14,129 bases of DNA from an uncultured Alistipes sp. (GTDB taxonomy: Bacteria > Bacteroidota > Bacteroidia > Bacteroidales > Rikenellaceae): assembly GCA_937895825.1 (NCBI GenBank), contig CALBKP010000028.1, positions 1-14,129 of the forward strand, written 5' to 3'. The translations under genes were made by a program, and so were the position numbers. Of this stretch, positions 7,285-14,129 are shown in pieces (position 1 is the first letter of the stretch; each line of letters opens with the position of its first letter). The notes beneath the pieces were generated by a model, which saw nothing but the letters and a program-made list of their open reading frames with translations, searched no databases and had not been told where the DNA came from.

Positions 7285-8340
7285 ATGAGGAGGTTACTAC
7301 TGCTTTTTGCGATACTTGCCGTGGGCTGTATGGAGTGGGACTACGGCCTCGAGGAGGATTTCAATGTTGAGGCCTCGGAGCGTGGACTCTTTATCTGCAA
7401 TGAGGGTAACTTCCAGTATGGCAACGCCACACTATCGTACTACAATCCCGACACGCGCACCGTCGAAAACGAGGTATTTTACCGCGCCAACGCTATGAAA
7501 CTCGGCGATGTAGCGCAGTCGATGACCATACATAACAACATCGGCTGGATCGTTGTCAACAACTCGCACGTGGTCTTTGCCATCGACCTTGACACCTTCC
7601 GCGAGGTGGGACGCATCACGGGCCTCACATCACCACGCTACATACACTTCATCTCCGACGATAAGGCCTACATCACACAGATTTGGGACAACCGCATATT
7701 TATCGTAAACCCAAAGCGTTACGAGATTACAGGCCACATCGAGATACCGCGTATGACCATGGAGCAGGGCTCTACGGAGCAAATGGTGCAAAAGGGCAAA
7801 TATCTCTACGTAAACTGCTGGTCGTACCAGAATCGCATCCTTAAGATAGACACCGAGACGGACACCATCGTTGCGGAGTTAGAGGTGGGCATCCAGCCTA
7901 CATCGATGGTGCTGGACTGTAACGGCAAGCTATGGACAGTGACCGACGGTGGCTACGACGGCTCGCCCTACGGTTACGACATACCATCGCTCTACCGCAT
8001 AGACCCCGAGACGATGGCAGTCGAGGCAGAGTTTAACTTCCGCAAGGGCGATGCCCCCTCGGAGGTGCAGCTAAACGGCGCAGGCGACACGATATACTGG
8101 ATAAACGACGACATCTGGGAGATGGATGTCGCGGCCAATAGTCTACCCGTGCGCCCATTCCTCGATAGTCGTGGTACGATATACTACGGCCTTACGGTCG
8201 ACCCCTATACTGGTGACGTTTACATCGCCGACGCGGTAGACTACACGCAGCAGGGAAAGATATACCGCTACTCGGCCACGGGTGAACTTATTGACGAATT
8301 TTACGTAGGCGTAATCCCTGGTTCATTCTGTTGGAAATAG
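7285..8340 (+). CDS. btuG: BtuG: surface-exposed cobamide-binding beta-propeller lipoprotein (351 aa)
   Basis: BtuG captures B12 at the cell surface with very high affinity and sits on BtuB as its lid-like partner. The signal peptide ends at LAVGC (Cys15), and MEWDYGLEED follows, an acidic surface-export start. From about residue 33 to the end the protein is a YncE/DUF5074-type beta-propeller. Segments I recognise as close to known BtuG sequences are NEGNFQYGNATLSYY, GDVAQSMTIHNNIGWIVVNN, GSTEQMVQKGKYLYVNCWSY and the terminal DEFYVGVIPGSFCW. Length is full. The gene starts 10 bases after the 566-aa lipoprotein gene, and btuB starts 2 bases after its stop, so the pair is probably translationally coupled. 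A generic YncE-like protein is the alternative, but the btuB neighbour and the riboswitch make BtuG much more likely. Confidence 0.93.
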   Translation: MRRLLLLFAILAVGCMEWDYGLEEDFNVEASERGLFICNEGNFQYGNATLSYYNPDTRTVENEVFYRANAMKLGDVAQSMTIHNNIGWIVVNNSHVVFAIDLDTFREVGRITGLTSPRYIHFISDDKAYITQIWDNRIFIVNPKRYEITGHIEIPRMTMEQGSTEQMVQKGKYLYVNCWSYQNRILKIDTETDTIVAELEVGIQPTSMVLDCNGKLWTVTDGGYDGSPYGYDIPSLYRIDPETMAVEAEFNFRKGDAPSEVQLNGAGDTIYWINDDIWEMDVAANSLPVRPFLDSRGTIYYGLTVDPYTGDVYIADAVDYTQQGKIYRYSATGELIDEFYVGVIPGSFCWK

Positions 8341-8342
8341 TG

Positions 8343-10370
8343 ATGAGGAGAGTTGTTACCATAATAGCATCGTTGTTTGCTGTCGCCGCGGTGACTGCCC
8401 AGGAGCGTCATTACGACATCGAGTCTGTCGACATCCTCGGCAATCGCTCGATAAAGGAGATTGGCATACAACAGACGGAGCTTGACTCACTCATACTCAA
8501 GGAGAACATAGCCCTCTCGATGGCCGACGTGCTGACCTTCAACAGCTCGATATTTGTCAAGAGCTATGGCCGCGCTACGCTCTCGACCGTAGCCTTCCGT
8601 GGCACATCGCCCTCGCATACGCAGGTGACGTGGAACGGCATGCGTATAAACAGCCCTATGCTCGGCATGACCGACTTCTCGATGATACCGTCGTACTTCG
8701 TCGACGATGCCTCGTTGCTGCACGGCACGTCGTCGGTGAACGAGACGGGCGGAGGCTTAGGTGGCGCTGTGAAGCTCAAGACCGAGGCGGCGAACAACCG
8801 AGGCTTCGGGCTGCAATATGTTCAGGGCATCGGCTCGTTTAAGACCTTCGACGAGTTTCTACGCCTGACATACGGCAACGACCATTGGCAGACATCCACT
8901 CGCGTAGTGTTAAGCACCTCCGAGAATGACTTCCGATACACCAACCGCGACAAGAAGCTCAACATCTACGACGAGCAGATGAACATCATAGACCAATACT
9001 ACCCCGTCGAGCGCAATAAGAGCGGCAGCTACCGCGACCTACATATCCTTCAGGAAGTATATTACAACACCGGAGCGGGCGACCGCATCGGCCTAAATGC
9101 CTGGTATATAAACTCTAACCGCGAGCTACCGATGCTCACAACCGACTATGCCGACGACACGGAGTACGACAACCGCCAGCGTGAGCAGACGCTGCGAGCC
9201 GTGGCCTCGTGGGACCACCTACGTAGCGACTATAAGGTGGGCATAAGCGGCGGATATATACATACCTCCATGGCCTACGACTATCTGCGTGACCCGGGTA
9301 ATGGCGTAATGACCCCGATGACACGTTCACGATCGAAGATAAACACTCTCTACGGCCGTGCCGATGGCGAATATTACATCGGCTCGAAGTGGCTGTTTAC
9401 AGCGACACTATCCCTGCATCAGCACTTTGTCGAAAGTCGCGACAAGAACATCATCCTTCAGGAGGGCGACAAGGGTATCGTAGGCTATAACCAGGCACGT
9501 GTGGAGCTCTCAGGAGCGGTGTCGGCAAAATGGCGACCAACGGATCGCCTCGGCCTCTCGCTCGTGCTTCGCGAGGAGCTCTTCGGCACGAAACTAACAC
9601 CCATAATACCAGCACTTTTCATCGACGGAGTGATATCCAAACGCGGCAATGTAGTTGCCAAGGCATCCGTCTCGCGTAACTACCGCTACCCCACGCTCAA
9701 CGACCTCTACTTCCTACCTGGCGGCAACCCCAACTTACGAAGCGAGAGTGGCTGGACATACGACCTCGGTGCCTCTTTTGCCGTGGGACGCACGGGGCAA
9801 TACTCGTTGAGTGGCTCGGCAACATGGTTCGACTCCTACATCACCGACTGGATACTGTGGCTGCCAACGACCAAGGGATTCTTCTCGCCGCGCAACATCA
9901 AGGATGTACACGCCTACGGTGTGGAACTCAAGGCCGAGAGCACACTACACTTTGCCCGCAAGTGGAGCCTTACGCTCGACGGTACCTTCGCGTGGACACC
10001 CTCGATAAATAATGGCGAGCCTCTCACCGAGGCCGACCGCTCCGTAGGCAAGCAACTACCCTACGTTCCCGAATATACTGCGACGATAAATGGTCGCCTC
10101 GCATGGCGCGGCTGGGCATTTCAATACAAGTGGTGCTACTACTCCGAGCGCTACACCATGTCATCGAACGACTATACGCTCACTGGGAAGCTTCCCGAGT
10201 ACTTCATGTCGAACATATCGCTCGAAAAGAGCCTCACGTTTAGCTGGGCAGATCTATCTATCAAGGGGGCCATTAATAACCTCTTCGACGAGGAGTATAT
10301 GTCGGTGTTATCTCGCCCAATGCCAGGCATTAACTTCGAGATATTCCTCAGTATCACGCCCAAGTGGTAA
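8343..10370 (+). CDS. btuB: BtuB: TonB-dependent outer-membrane cobalamin transporter (675 aa)
   Basis: BtuB imports cobamides across the outer membrane using TonB/ExbBD energy. I chose the ATG at 8343. A TTG twelve bases upstream overlaps the btuG stop codon, and the ATG gives a clean signal peptide (MRRVVTIIASLFAVAAVTAQ). A candidate TonB box is YDIESVDIL, residues about 24-32. The plug domain covers about 45-150 and includes SMADVLTFNSSIFVKSYG, FRGTSPSHTQVTWNGM and GGGLGGAVKLKTE. The rest is a beta-barrel rich in alternating aromatic strands, with the receptor-typical motif RYPTLNDLYFLPGGNPNLRS and a C-terminal strand ending in Trp. Assignment to B12 rests on the riboswitch and btuG rather than on residues that contact the ligand. 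No SusD-like partner is present, as expected for a BtuB system. Confidence 0.93.
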   Translation: MRRVVTIIASLFAVAAVTAQERHYDIESVDILGNRSIKEIGIQQTELDSLILKENIALSMADVLTFNSSIFVKSYGRATLSTVAFRGTSPSHTQVTWNGMRINSPMLGMTDFSMIPSYFVDDASLLHGTSSVNETGGGLGGAVKLKTEAANNRGFGLQYVQGIGSFKTFDEFLRLTYGNDHWQTSTRVVLSTSENDFRYTNRDKKLNIYDEQMNIIDQYYPVERNKSGSYRDLHILQEVYYNTGAGDRIGLNAWYINSNRELPMLTTDYADDTEYDNRQREQTLRAVASWDHLRSDYKVGISGGYIHTSMAYDYLRDPGNGVMTPMTRSRSKINTLYGRADGEYYIGSKWLFTATLSLHQHFVESRDKNIILQEGDKGIVGYNQARVELSGAVSAKWRPTDRLGLSLVLREELFGTKLTPIIPALFIDGVISKRGNVVAKASVSRNYRYPTLNDLYFLPGGNPNLRSESGWTYDLGASFAVGRTGQYSLSGSATWFDSYITDWILWLPTTKGFFSPRNIKDVHAYGVELKAESTLHFARKWSLTLDGTFAWTPSINNGEPLTEADRSVGKQLPYVPEYTATINGRLAWRGWAFQYKWCYYSERYTMSSNDYTLTGKLPEYFMSNISLEKSLTFSWADLSIKGAINNLFDEEYMSVLSRPMPGINFEIFLSITPKW

Positions 10371-10410
10371 GGGCTAAATTATACGCCCATTGGTATCATA
10401 ACCATAGCAT

Positions 10411-10450
10411 CGTGAAAGCAACTACTCACGACTACGAAAATATTTTCACG
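10411..10450. repeat. Inverted repeat between btuB and guaB
   Basis: CGTGAAA (10411-10417) is the exact reverse complement of TTTCACG (10444-10450), and the 12-base palindrome GAAAATATTTTC lies at 10436-10447. There is no T-run, so this is a poor intrinsic terminator. It ends 8 bases before the -33 box of guaB and could be a weak operon end or a protein-binding site. Function is not shown. Confidence 0.4.
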
Positions 10451-10457
10451 TACAGGC

Positions 10458-10488
10458 TTTGAATTCTCGTATTTTATTTGTATCTTTG
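10458..10488 (+). promoter_or_regulatory. Bacteroidetes promoter of guaB
   Basis: TTTG at 10458-10461 (-33 element), a 19-base spacer, and TATCTTTG at 10481-10488 (-7 element) match the Bacteroidetes consensus closely. Transcription should start near 10494, giving a leader of about 24 bases before the ATG at 10518. That is too short for a riboswitch. Confidence 0.88.
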
Positions 10489-10517
10489 TGCGCAACAGAA
10501 AACAAAACCTGATTGCT

Positions 10518-11993
10518 ATGTCTTTTATTGATGAAAGGGTACAGACAACAGGTCTCACATTCGACGATGTGTTGCTCGTACCAGCCTATTCTGAGGTTCT
10601 GCCTCGCGAGGTGTCGACCGTGGGTCGTTTCTCTCGCAATATTCAACTTAACATACCCATTGTGTCTGCTGCGATGGACACCGTGACAGAGGCCCCATTG
10701 GCAATAGCATTGGCACGCGAGGGCGGTATCGGTGTTATTCACAAGAATATGTCTATCGCCGCACAGGCAGCACATGTGCGCCGCGTTAAGCGCGCCGAGA
10801 GCGGTATGATCTACGATCCTGTGACCATCCTTAAGGATAACACCGTGGGTGATGCTCTGCAACTTATGCAGGAGAACAAGATTGGCGGTATTCCCGTTGT
10901 GGATGACCGTGGCATGCTTATCGGCATCGTCACCAACCGCGACCTACGCTTCCAGAGCGACATGGGCCGTAAGATTGAGGAGGTGATGACCAAGGATAAC
11001 ATCGTCACCACGCACGAGACCGACCTTAAGTCTGCTGCAGAAGTGTTGCTCGCGAACAAGATCGAGAAGCTCCCCGTTGTCGACGATAACGGCAAGCTCG
11101 TTGGACTTATCACCTATCGCGACATCACCAAGCTCCGCGACAATCCAAACGCTTGCAAGGACTCGAAGGGTCGTCTGCGCGTAGCTGCTGGTATCGGCAT
11201 TACGCCCGATGCTATGGAGCGCGTGGCAGCTCTCGTTGCTGAGGAGGTTGATGCCGTAGTTCTTGACTCGGCACACGGTCATACTAAGGGCGTTGTTACG
11301 CTTCTGCGCCAAATTAAGGAGACATACCCCACACTCGATGTTGTTGTGGGTAACATCGCTACGGCTGAGGCTGCTAAGTATCTTATCGAGAATGGTGCTG
11401 ACGGTATCAAGGTAGGTATCGGCCCTGGCTCCATCTGCACAACACGTATCATCGCTGGTGTGGGTGTTCCACAGCTTTCGGCCATCTACGATGCTTCGAC
11501 CGAGGCAAAGAAGGCGGGTGTTCCGATCATCGCCGATGGTGGTCTACGCTACTCTGGCGATATTGTGAAGGCGTTGGCTGCTGGTGGTAACTGCGTGATG
11601 GTAGGCTCGATGTTTGCCGGCACGGAGGAGTCACCTGGTGAGACCATCATCTACAACGGTCGTAAGTTCAAGGCTTATCGTGGTATGGGCTCTATCGACG
11701 CAATGAAGGCTGGCTCGGCTGACCGTTACTTCCAGAAGGGCTCTGAGGGCAACATCATGAAACTCGTTCCCGAGGGTATCGTTGGTCGTGTTCCATTCAA
11801 GGGTAAGCTCTCGGAGACCGTTTATCAGCTTGTTGGCGGCATCCGTGCAGGTATGGGCTACTGTGGTGCTAAGGATATCGACACATTGCAGCAGGCACGC
11901 TTCGTACGTATCACATCGAGCGGCGTAACTGAGAACCACCCGCACGATATCACGATCACGAGCGAGACCCCAAACTACTCACGTGGCGAATAG
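10518..11993 (+). CDS. guaB: IMP dehydrogenase (491 aa)
   Basis: GuaB oxidises IMP to XMP with NAD+, the committed step of guanine nucleotide synthesis, in the cytoplasm. The ATG at 10518 gives MSFIDERVQTTGLTFDDVLL, the usual start. An in-frame GTG at 10488 is rejected because it overlaps the -7 promoter box. The (beta/alpha)8 barrel is split by two CBS domains at about residues 93-205 (PVVDDRGMLIGIVTNRD and PVVDDNGKLVGLITYRD). Catalytic Cys307 lies in GIGPGSICTTR, the phosphate-binding IADGGLRYSGD is at about 338-348, YRGMGS at 387-392, and the mobile-flap pair Arg403-Tyr404 in ADRYFQ. Length is normal and all key residues are present. It has its own promoter, separate from the B12 operon. 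guaA follows 168 bases later. Confidence 0.98.
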   Translation: MSFIDERVQTTGLTFDDVLLVPAYSEVLPREVSTVGRFSRNIQLNIPIVSAAMDTVTEAPLAIALAREGGIGVIHKNMSIAAQAAHVRRVKRAESGMIYDPVTILKDNTVGDALQLMQENKIGGIPVVDDRGMLIGIVTNRDLRFQSDMGRKIEEVMTKDNIVTTHETDLKSAAEVLLANKIEKLPVVDDNGKLVGLITYRDITKLRDNPNACKDSKGRLRVAAGIGITPDAMERVAALVAEEVDAVVLDSAHGHTKGVVTLLRQIKETYPTLDVVVGNIATAEAAKYLIENGADGIKVGIGPGSICTTRIIAGVGVPQLSAIYDASTEAKKAGVPIIADGGLRYSGDIVKALAAGGNCVMVGSMFAGTEESPGETIIYNGRKFKAYRGMGSIDAMKAGSADRYFQKGSEGNIMKLVPEGIVGRVPFKGKLSETVYQLVGGIRAGMGYCGAKDIDTLQQARFVRITSSGVTENHPHDITITSETPNYSRGE

Positions 11994-12110
11994 AAAGGTG
12001 AACAAATATAATTTGTAAAGAGTAATTGGTAGAGTAATCGGCAAAAGCCTAAAACGGCGAAATAAATTCGTTGTAAATAATGTCTTAGAGATATAAAGGC
12101 TCCATTCATT

Positions 12111-12154
12111 GCTAATTACTCACTACTAAACACTAATTGCTAATTACTAATTGG
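12111..12154 (+). repeat. AT-rich degenerate repeats in the guaA leader
   Basis: The 10-mer GCTAATTACT occurs at 12111-12120 and again at 12139-12148. Related pieces (CACTAATTGC, TACTAATTGG) fill the gap and end 8 bases before the guaA ATG. Partly inverted relatives (AGTAATTGGTAG) occur near 12020. The 168-base guaB-guaA gap otherwise shows no gene; TATAATTTG near 12008 is a near match to the -7 box with wrong internal spacing. Confidence 0.6.
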
Positions 12155-12161
12155 CAACTAT

Positions 12162-13691
12162 ATGACAGAGAAAATATTAATCATTGATTTTGGCTCGCAA
12201 TACACACAGCTCATCGCACGACGCATTCGTGAGATGCAGGTGTATTGTGAGATCCACCCCTTTAACAACGTTCCCGCGCTCGACGAGTCGATAAAGGGCG
12301 TTGTGCTCTCGGGCTCACCGCGCTCGGTACGCGATGAGGGTGCTCCTCGCATCGACCTCGATGCCATCAAGGGTAAGCTCCCACTTCTCGGCGTATGCTA
12401 CGGTGCTCAGTACCTCGCGCACTTCTACGGCGGCAAGGTCGAGGCATCGCCCAGCCGTGAGTATGGCCGCGCACGTATGCAGGTGAAGGCGGAGAACGAT
12501 CCTCTTATGGCATCGCTTAGCGCAGAGTCGCAGGTATGGATGTCACATGGCGACACAATAACCTCGATACCTGAGGGTTACAATATTATCGCATCAACTG
12601 CGGATGTTCCCGTTGCTGCCTACCGCATCGCAGCGGAGCAGACATGGGGCATACAGTTCCACCCCGAGGTTTATCACTCGGAGGAGGGCTTCACTATGAT
12701 TGAGAACTTCGTCAAAGGTATCTGTGGCTGCTCAGGCTCGTGGACTCCTGCGAGCTTCGTGGAGAGCACAGTTAAAGAGCTCAAGGAGAAGCTTGGCGAT
12801 GACAAGGTTGTACTCGGCCTCTCGGGCGGTGTTGACTCGTCGGTTGCAGCACTCCTTCTTCACAAGGCCATCGGCGAGAACCTATATTGTATCTTCGTTG
12901 ACTCGGGCCTCTTGCGTAAGGACGAGTTCTCGGAGGTGATGGAGTCATACCGCGGTATGGGTCTCAATGTCAAGGGTGTTGATGCTTCAGAGAAGTTCCT
13001 CGGCGACTTGGCAGGTGTTACCGACCCCGAGACCAAGCGTAAGATTATCGGCCGCGACTTTGTAGAGGTATTCGATGCTGAGGCACAGCAGCTCCAAGGA
13101 GTGAAGTGGTTAGGTCAGGGTACCATCTACCCTGATGTTGTTGAGTCGGCACAGGTAAACGGCACAGCCGTAGTCATCAAGTCGCACCACAACGTGGGTG
13201 GTCTTCCTGAGAAGATGGGGTTGAAGGTCGTTGAGCCTCTGCGCCTTCTGTTCAAGGACGAGGTGCGCCGTGTAGGTCGCTCTATGGGCATGCCTGAGCG
13301 CCTTATCAGCCGCCACCCCTTCCCCGGCCCAGGCTTGGCAATCCGCATCCTCGGCGAGATTACACGCGAGAAGGTTGAGATCTTGCAGAACGTCGACAAG
13401 ATATACCTTGATATCCTCCGCGAGACGGGCTGGTATGATAAGATCTGGCAGGCAGGAGCCATCCTCCTCCCCGTGCAGTCGGTGGGCGTTATGGGCGACG
13501 AACGCACATACGAGCGTTGCGTGGCATTGCGCGCCGTGCAGTCGACAGACGGCATGACGGCCGACTGGGTACATATCCCATACGAGATTTTGGCACGCCT
13601 ATCGAACGAGATTATAAATAAGGTACGTGGCGTAAACCGCGTAGTCTACGATATTTCGTCGAAGCCACCAGCCACGATTGAGTGGGAGTAG
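12162..13691 (+). CDS. guaA: GMP synthase, glutamine-hydrolysing (509 aa)
   Basis: GuaA aminates XMP to GMP using glutamine and ATP, the step after GuaB. The N-terminal class-I glutamine amidotransferase domain (about 1-190) has the nucleophile Cys79 in GVCYGAQ, with His167 and Glu169 in GIQFHPEV completing the triad. The ATP pyrophosphatase domain starts near 200 with the PP-loop SGGVDSS at 221-227. The C-terminal dimerisation domain includes SRHPFPGPGLAIRILGE, then LLPVQSVGVMGDERTYE, and ends SSKPPATIEWE, as is usual. Length and residues are complete. The ATG at 12162 gives the standard MTEKILIIDFGSQYTQ. Whether guaA shares the guaB transcript or has its own promoter in the 168-base gap is not decided by the sequence. 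A long palindrome starts just after its stop. Confidence 0.98.
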   Translation: MTEKILIIDFGSQYTQLIARRIREMQVYCEIHPFNNVPALDESIKGVVLSGSPRSVRDEGAPRIDLDAIKGKLPLLGVCYGAQYLAHFYGGKVEASPSREYGRARMQVKAENDPLMASLSAESQVWMSHGDTITSIPEGYNIIASTADVPVAAYRIAAEQTWGIQFHPEVYHSEEGFTMIENFVKGICGCSGSWTPASFVESTVKELKEKLGDDKVVLGLSGGVDSSVAALLLHKAIGENLYCIFVDSGLLRKDEFSEVMESYRGMGLNVKGVDASEKFLGDLAGVTDPETKRKIIGRDFVEVFDAEAQQLQGVKWLGQGTIYPDVVESAQVNGTAVVIKSHHNVGGLPEKMGLKVVEPLRLLFKDEVRRVGRSMGMPERLISRHPFPGPGLAIRILGEITREKVEILQNVDKIYLDILRETGWYDKIWQAGAILLPVQSVGVMGDERTYERCVALRAVQSTDGMTADWVHIPYEILARLSNEIINKVRGVNRVVYDISSKPPATIEWE

Positions 13692-13692
13692 T

Positions 13693-13819
13693 CGTTTGAT
13701 GTGATAAGGGGTCATTCTCGACCTCTCAATCATTAGCCCGAATGGGAAATACTTGACGTATTTCCCATTCGGGCTAATTTCATGTCGAGGCCAAGCCTAA
13801 CCCCTTCTGACATCAAACG
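13693..13819. repeat. Nested long palindrome just after guaA
   Basis: Four concentric paired segments share one centre. They are CGTTTGATGT 13693-13702 with ACATCAAACG 13810-13819; AAGGGGT 13706-13712 with ACCCCTT 13800-13806; CTCGAC 13717-13722 with GTCGAG 13784-13789; and a perfect 21-bp inner stem, 13732-13752 with 13758-13778 (ATTAGCCCGAATG on the 5' side), around the loop TTGAC. The element begins 2 bases after the guaA stop codon. It could act as a guaA terminator or 3'-end stabiliser, although only a short TTT follows the inner stem, or be a non-coding miniature inverted-repeat element. No gene is inside. Confidence 0.85.
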
Positions 13820-13992
13820 CACCCTCACACTACCCATCGTCAGTTTTTCATGTCAGCGCCACTGCTACACCACTCTGACGACAAATTTCGTTCTGCAATG
13901 ACACGAAATCACCTCACGCTAAAATATAGCCCATCGTCGGGATTTTTGCCGAGCGTTGCACTATTTATAATTGCAATGTTCCCCGAAGAGTG
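13820..13992. other. Intergenic DNA with minor hairpins, no gene seen
   Basis: No convincing ORF or RNA gene was found. Small inverted repeats are present: TCGTCAG 13838-13844 with CTGACGA 13875-13881, ATTTCGT 13885-13891 with ACGAAAT 13903-13909, and TTGCA 13956-13960 with TGCAA 13972-13976. The 9-mer CCCATCGTC occurs twice (about 13833 and 13930). Their meaning is unknown. Confidence 0.5.
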
Positions 13993-14022
13993 TTGCCATT
14001 TGCAGAATTTTTATTAATTTTG
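13993..14022 (+). promoter_or_regulatory. Bacteroidetes promoter near the window end
   Basis: TTG at 13993-13995, a 19-base spacer and TAATTTTG at 14015-14022 fit the -33/-7 consensus. Transcription would start near 14028, reading rightwards out of the window. Confidence 0.7.
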
Positions 14023-14061
14023 TAGTGTCGTGGGAGTTATGCCCTCGGCATTACATATTTG

Positions 14062-14129
14062 ATGAAAGTGTTTTCGCTTTTATCCTTGCAAGAAAATCTG
14101 ACAGTTTTCAACGAAACGAGGATAACGAC
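14062..14129 (+). CDS. Possible start of a gene running off the window
   Basis: An ATG at 14062, about 34 bases after the predicted transcription start, opens a frame with no stop for 22 codons to the window end (MKVFSLLSLQENLTVFNETR and onward). A stretch this short stays open often by chance, and I do not recognise the product. The same stretch holds inverted repeats (TTATCCT 14079-14085 with AGGATAA 14119-14125; GAAAA with TTTTC near 14092-14109), so it may instead be a structured untranslated leader of a gene further right. Confidence 0.25.
   Translation, partial: MKVFSLLSLQENLTVFNETRIT

Noticed and set aside
10371..10517. Purine riboswitch in front of guaB
   Set aside because: The mapped promoter leaves only about 24 bases of leader, too short for any known purine aptamer.
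13110..13574. Minus-strand frames of 142 and 154 codons
   Set aside because: Both are antisense to the strongly conserved guaA coding sequence and show no family resemblance.
13693..13819. The palindrome as part of a CRISPR array or an integron site
   Set aside because: There is one copy only, with no regularly spaced repeats, no spacers and no cas or integrase gene in view.

Overview
This window reads as a chromosomal segment from a gut-type Bacteroidales bacterium. The evidence is promoters with the Bacteroidetes -7 element TAnnTTTG, weak or absent Shine-Dalgarno sequences, surface lipoproteins with an acidic stretch after the lipobox cysteine, DUF4988 and DUF4465 type sequence, and a BtuG/BtuB pair. 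An Alistipes-like genus is a guess from codon style and is not shown by the sequence.

Layout. Positions 2-322 are the 3' end of era (ribosome assembly GTPase). A secreted 667-aa tetratricopeptide-repeat protein (366-2369) and a 12-helix MFS transporter (2406-3767) follow on the same strand. The MFS gene ends in a strong intrinsic terminator with a UACG tetraloop (3797-3828). A new transcription unit begins at a -7 box at 3884-3891. It opens with a class-I cobalamin riboswitch (about 3893-4072) and a further long-range folded leader (4080-4226). It then has four closely packed genes: a collagen-stalked DUF4465 lipoprotein (4271-5563), a lipoprotein with Ig/PKD-like modules and an unnamed C-terminal domain (5574-7274), the beta-propeller lipoprotein BtuG (7285-8340) and the TonB-dependent transporter BtuB (8343-10370). 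Gaps between them are 2-10 bases. Next come two genes of guanine nucleotide synthesis: guaB (10518-11993) with a near-ideal Bacteroidetes promoter, and guaA (12162-13691). After guaA lies a nested palindrome of about 127 bp (13693-13819) and gene-poor DNA. The window ends with another good promoter (13993-14022) and possibly the first codons of a gene running off the end.

How the genes work together. The centre of the window is a vitamin B12 capture operon. When cobalamin is scarce the riboswitch should allow expression. BtuG on the cell surface would bind cobamide with high affinity and pass it to BtuB for TonB-driven import. The first two lipoproteins have no established role; their place ahead of btuG/btuB under the same riboswitch suggests surface cobamide capture or handling. 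They and the extended leader RNA are the least explained parts of the window. guaB and guaA catalyse consecutive steps, IMP to XMP to GMP. The era, TPR and MFS genes have no visible link to B12.
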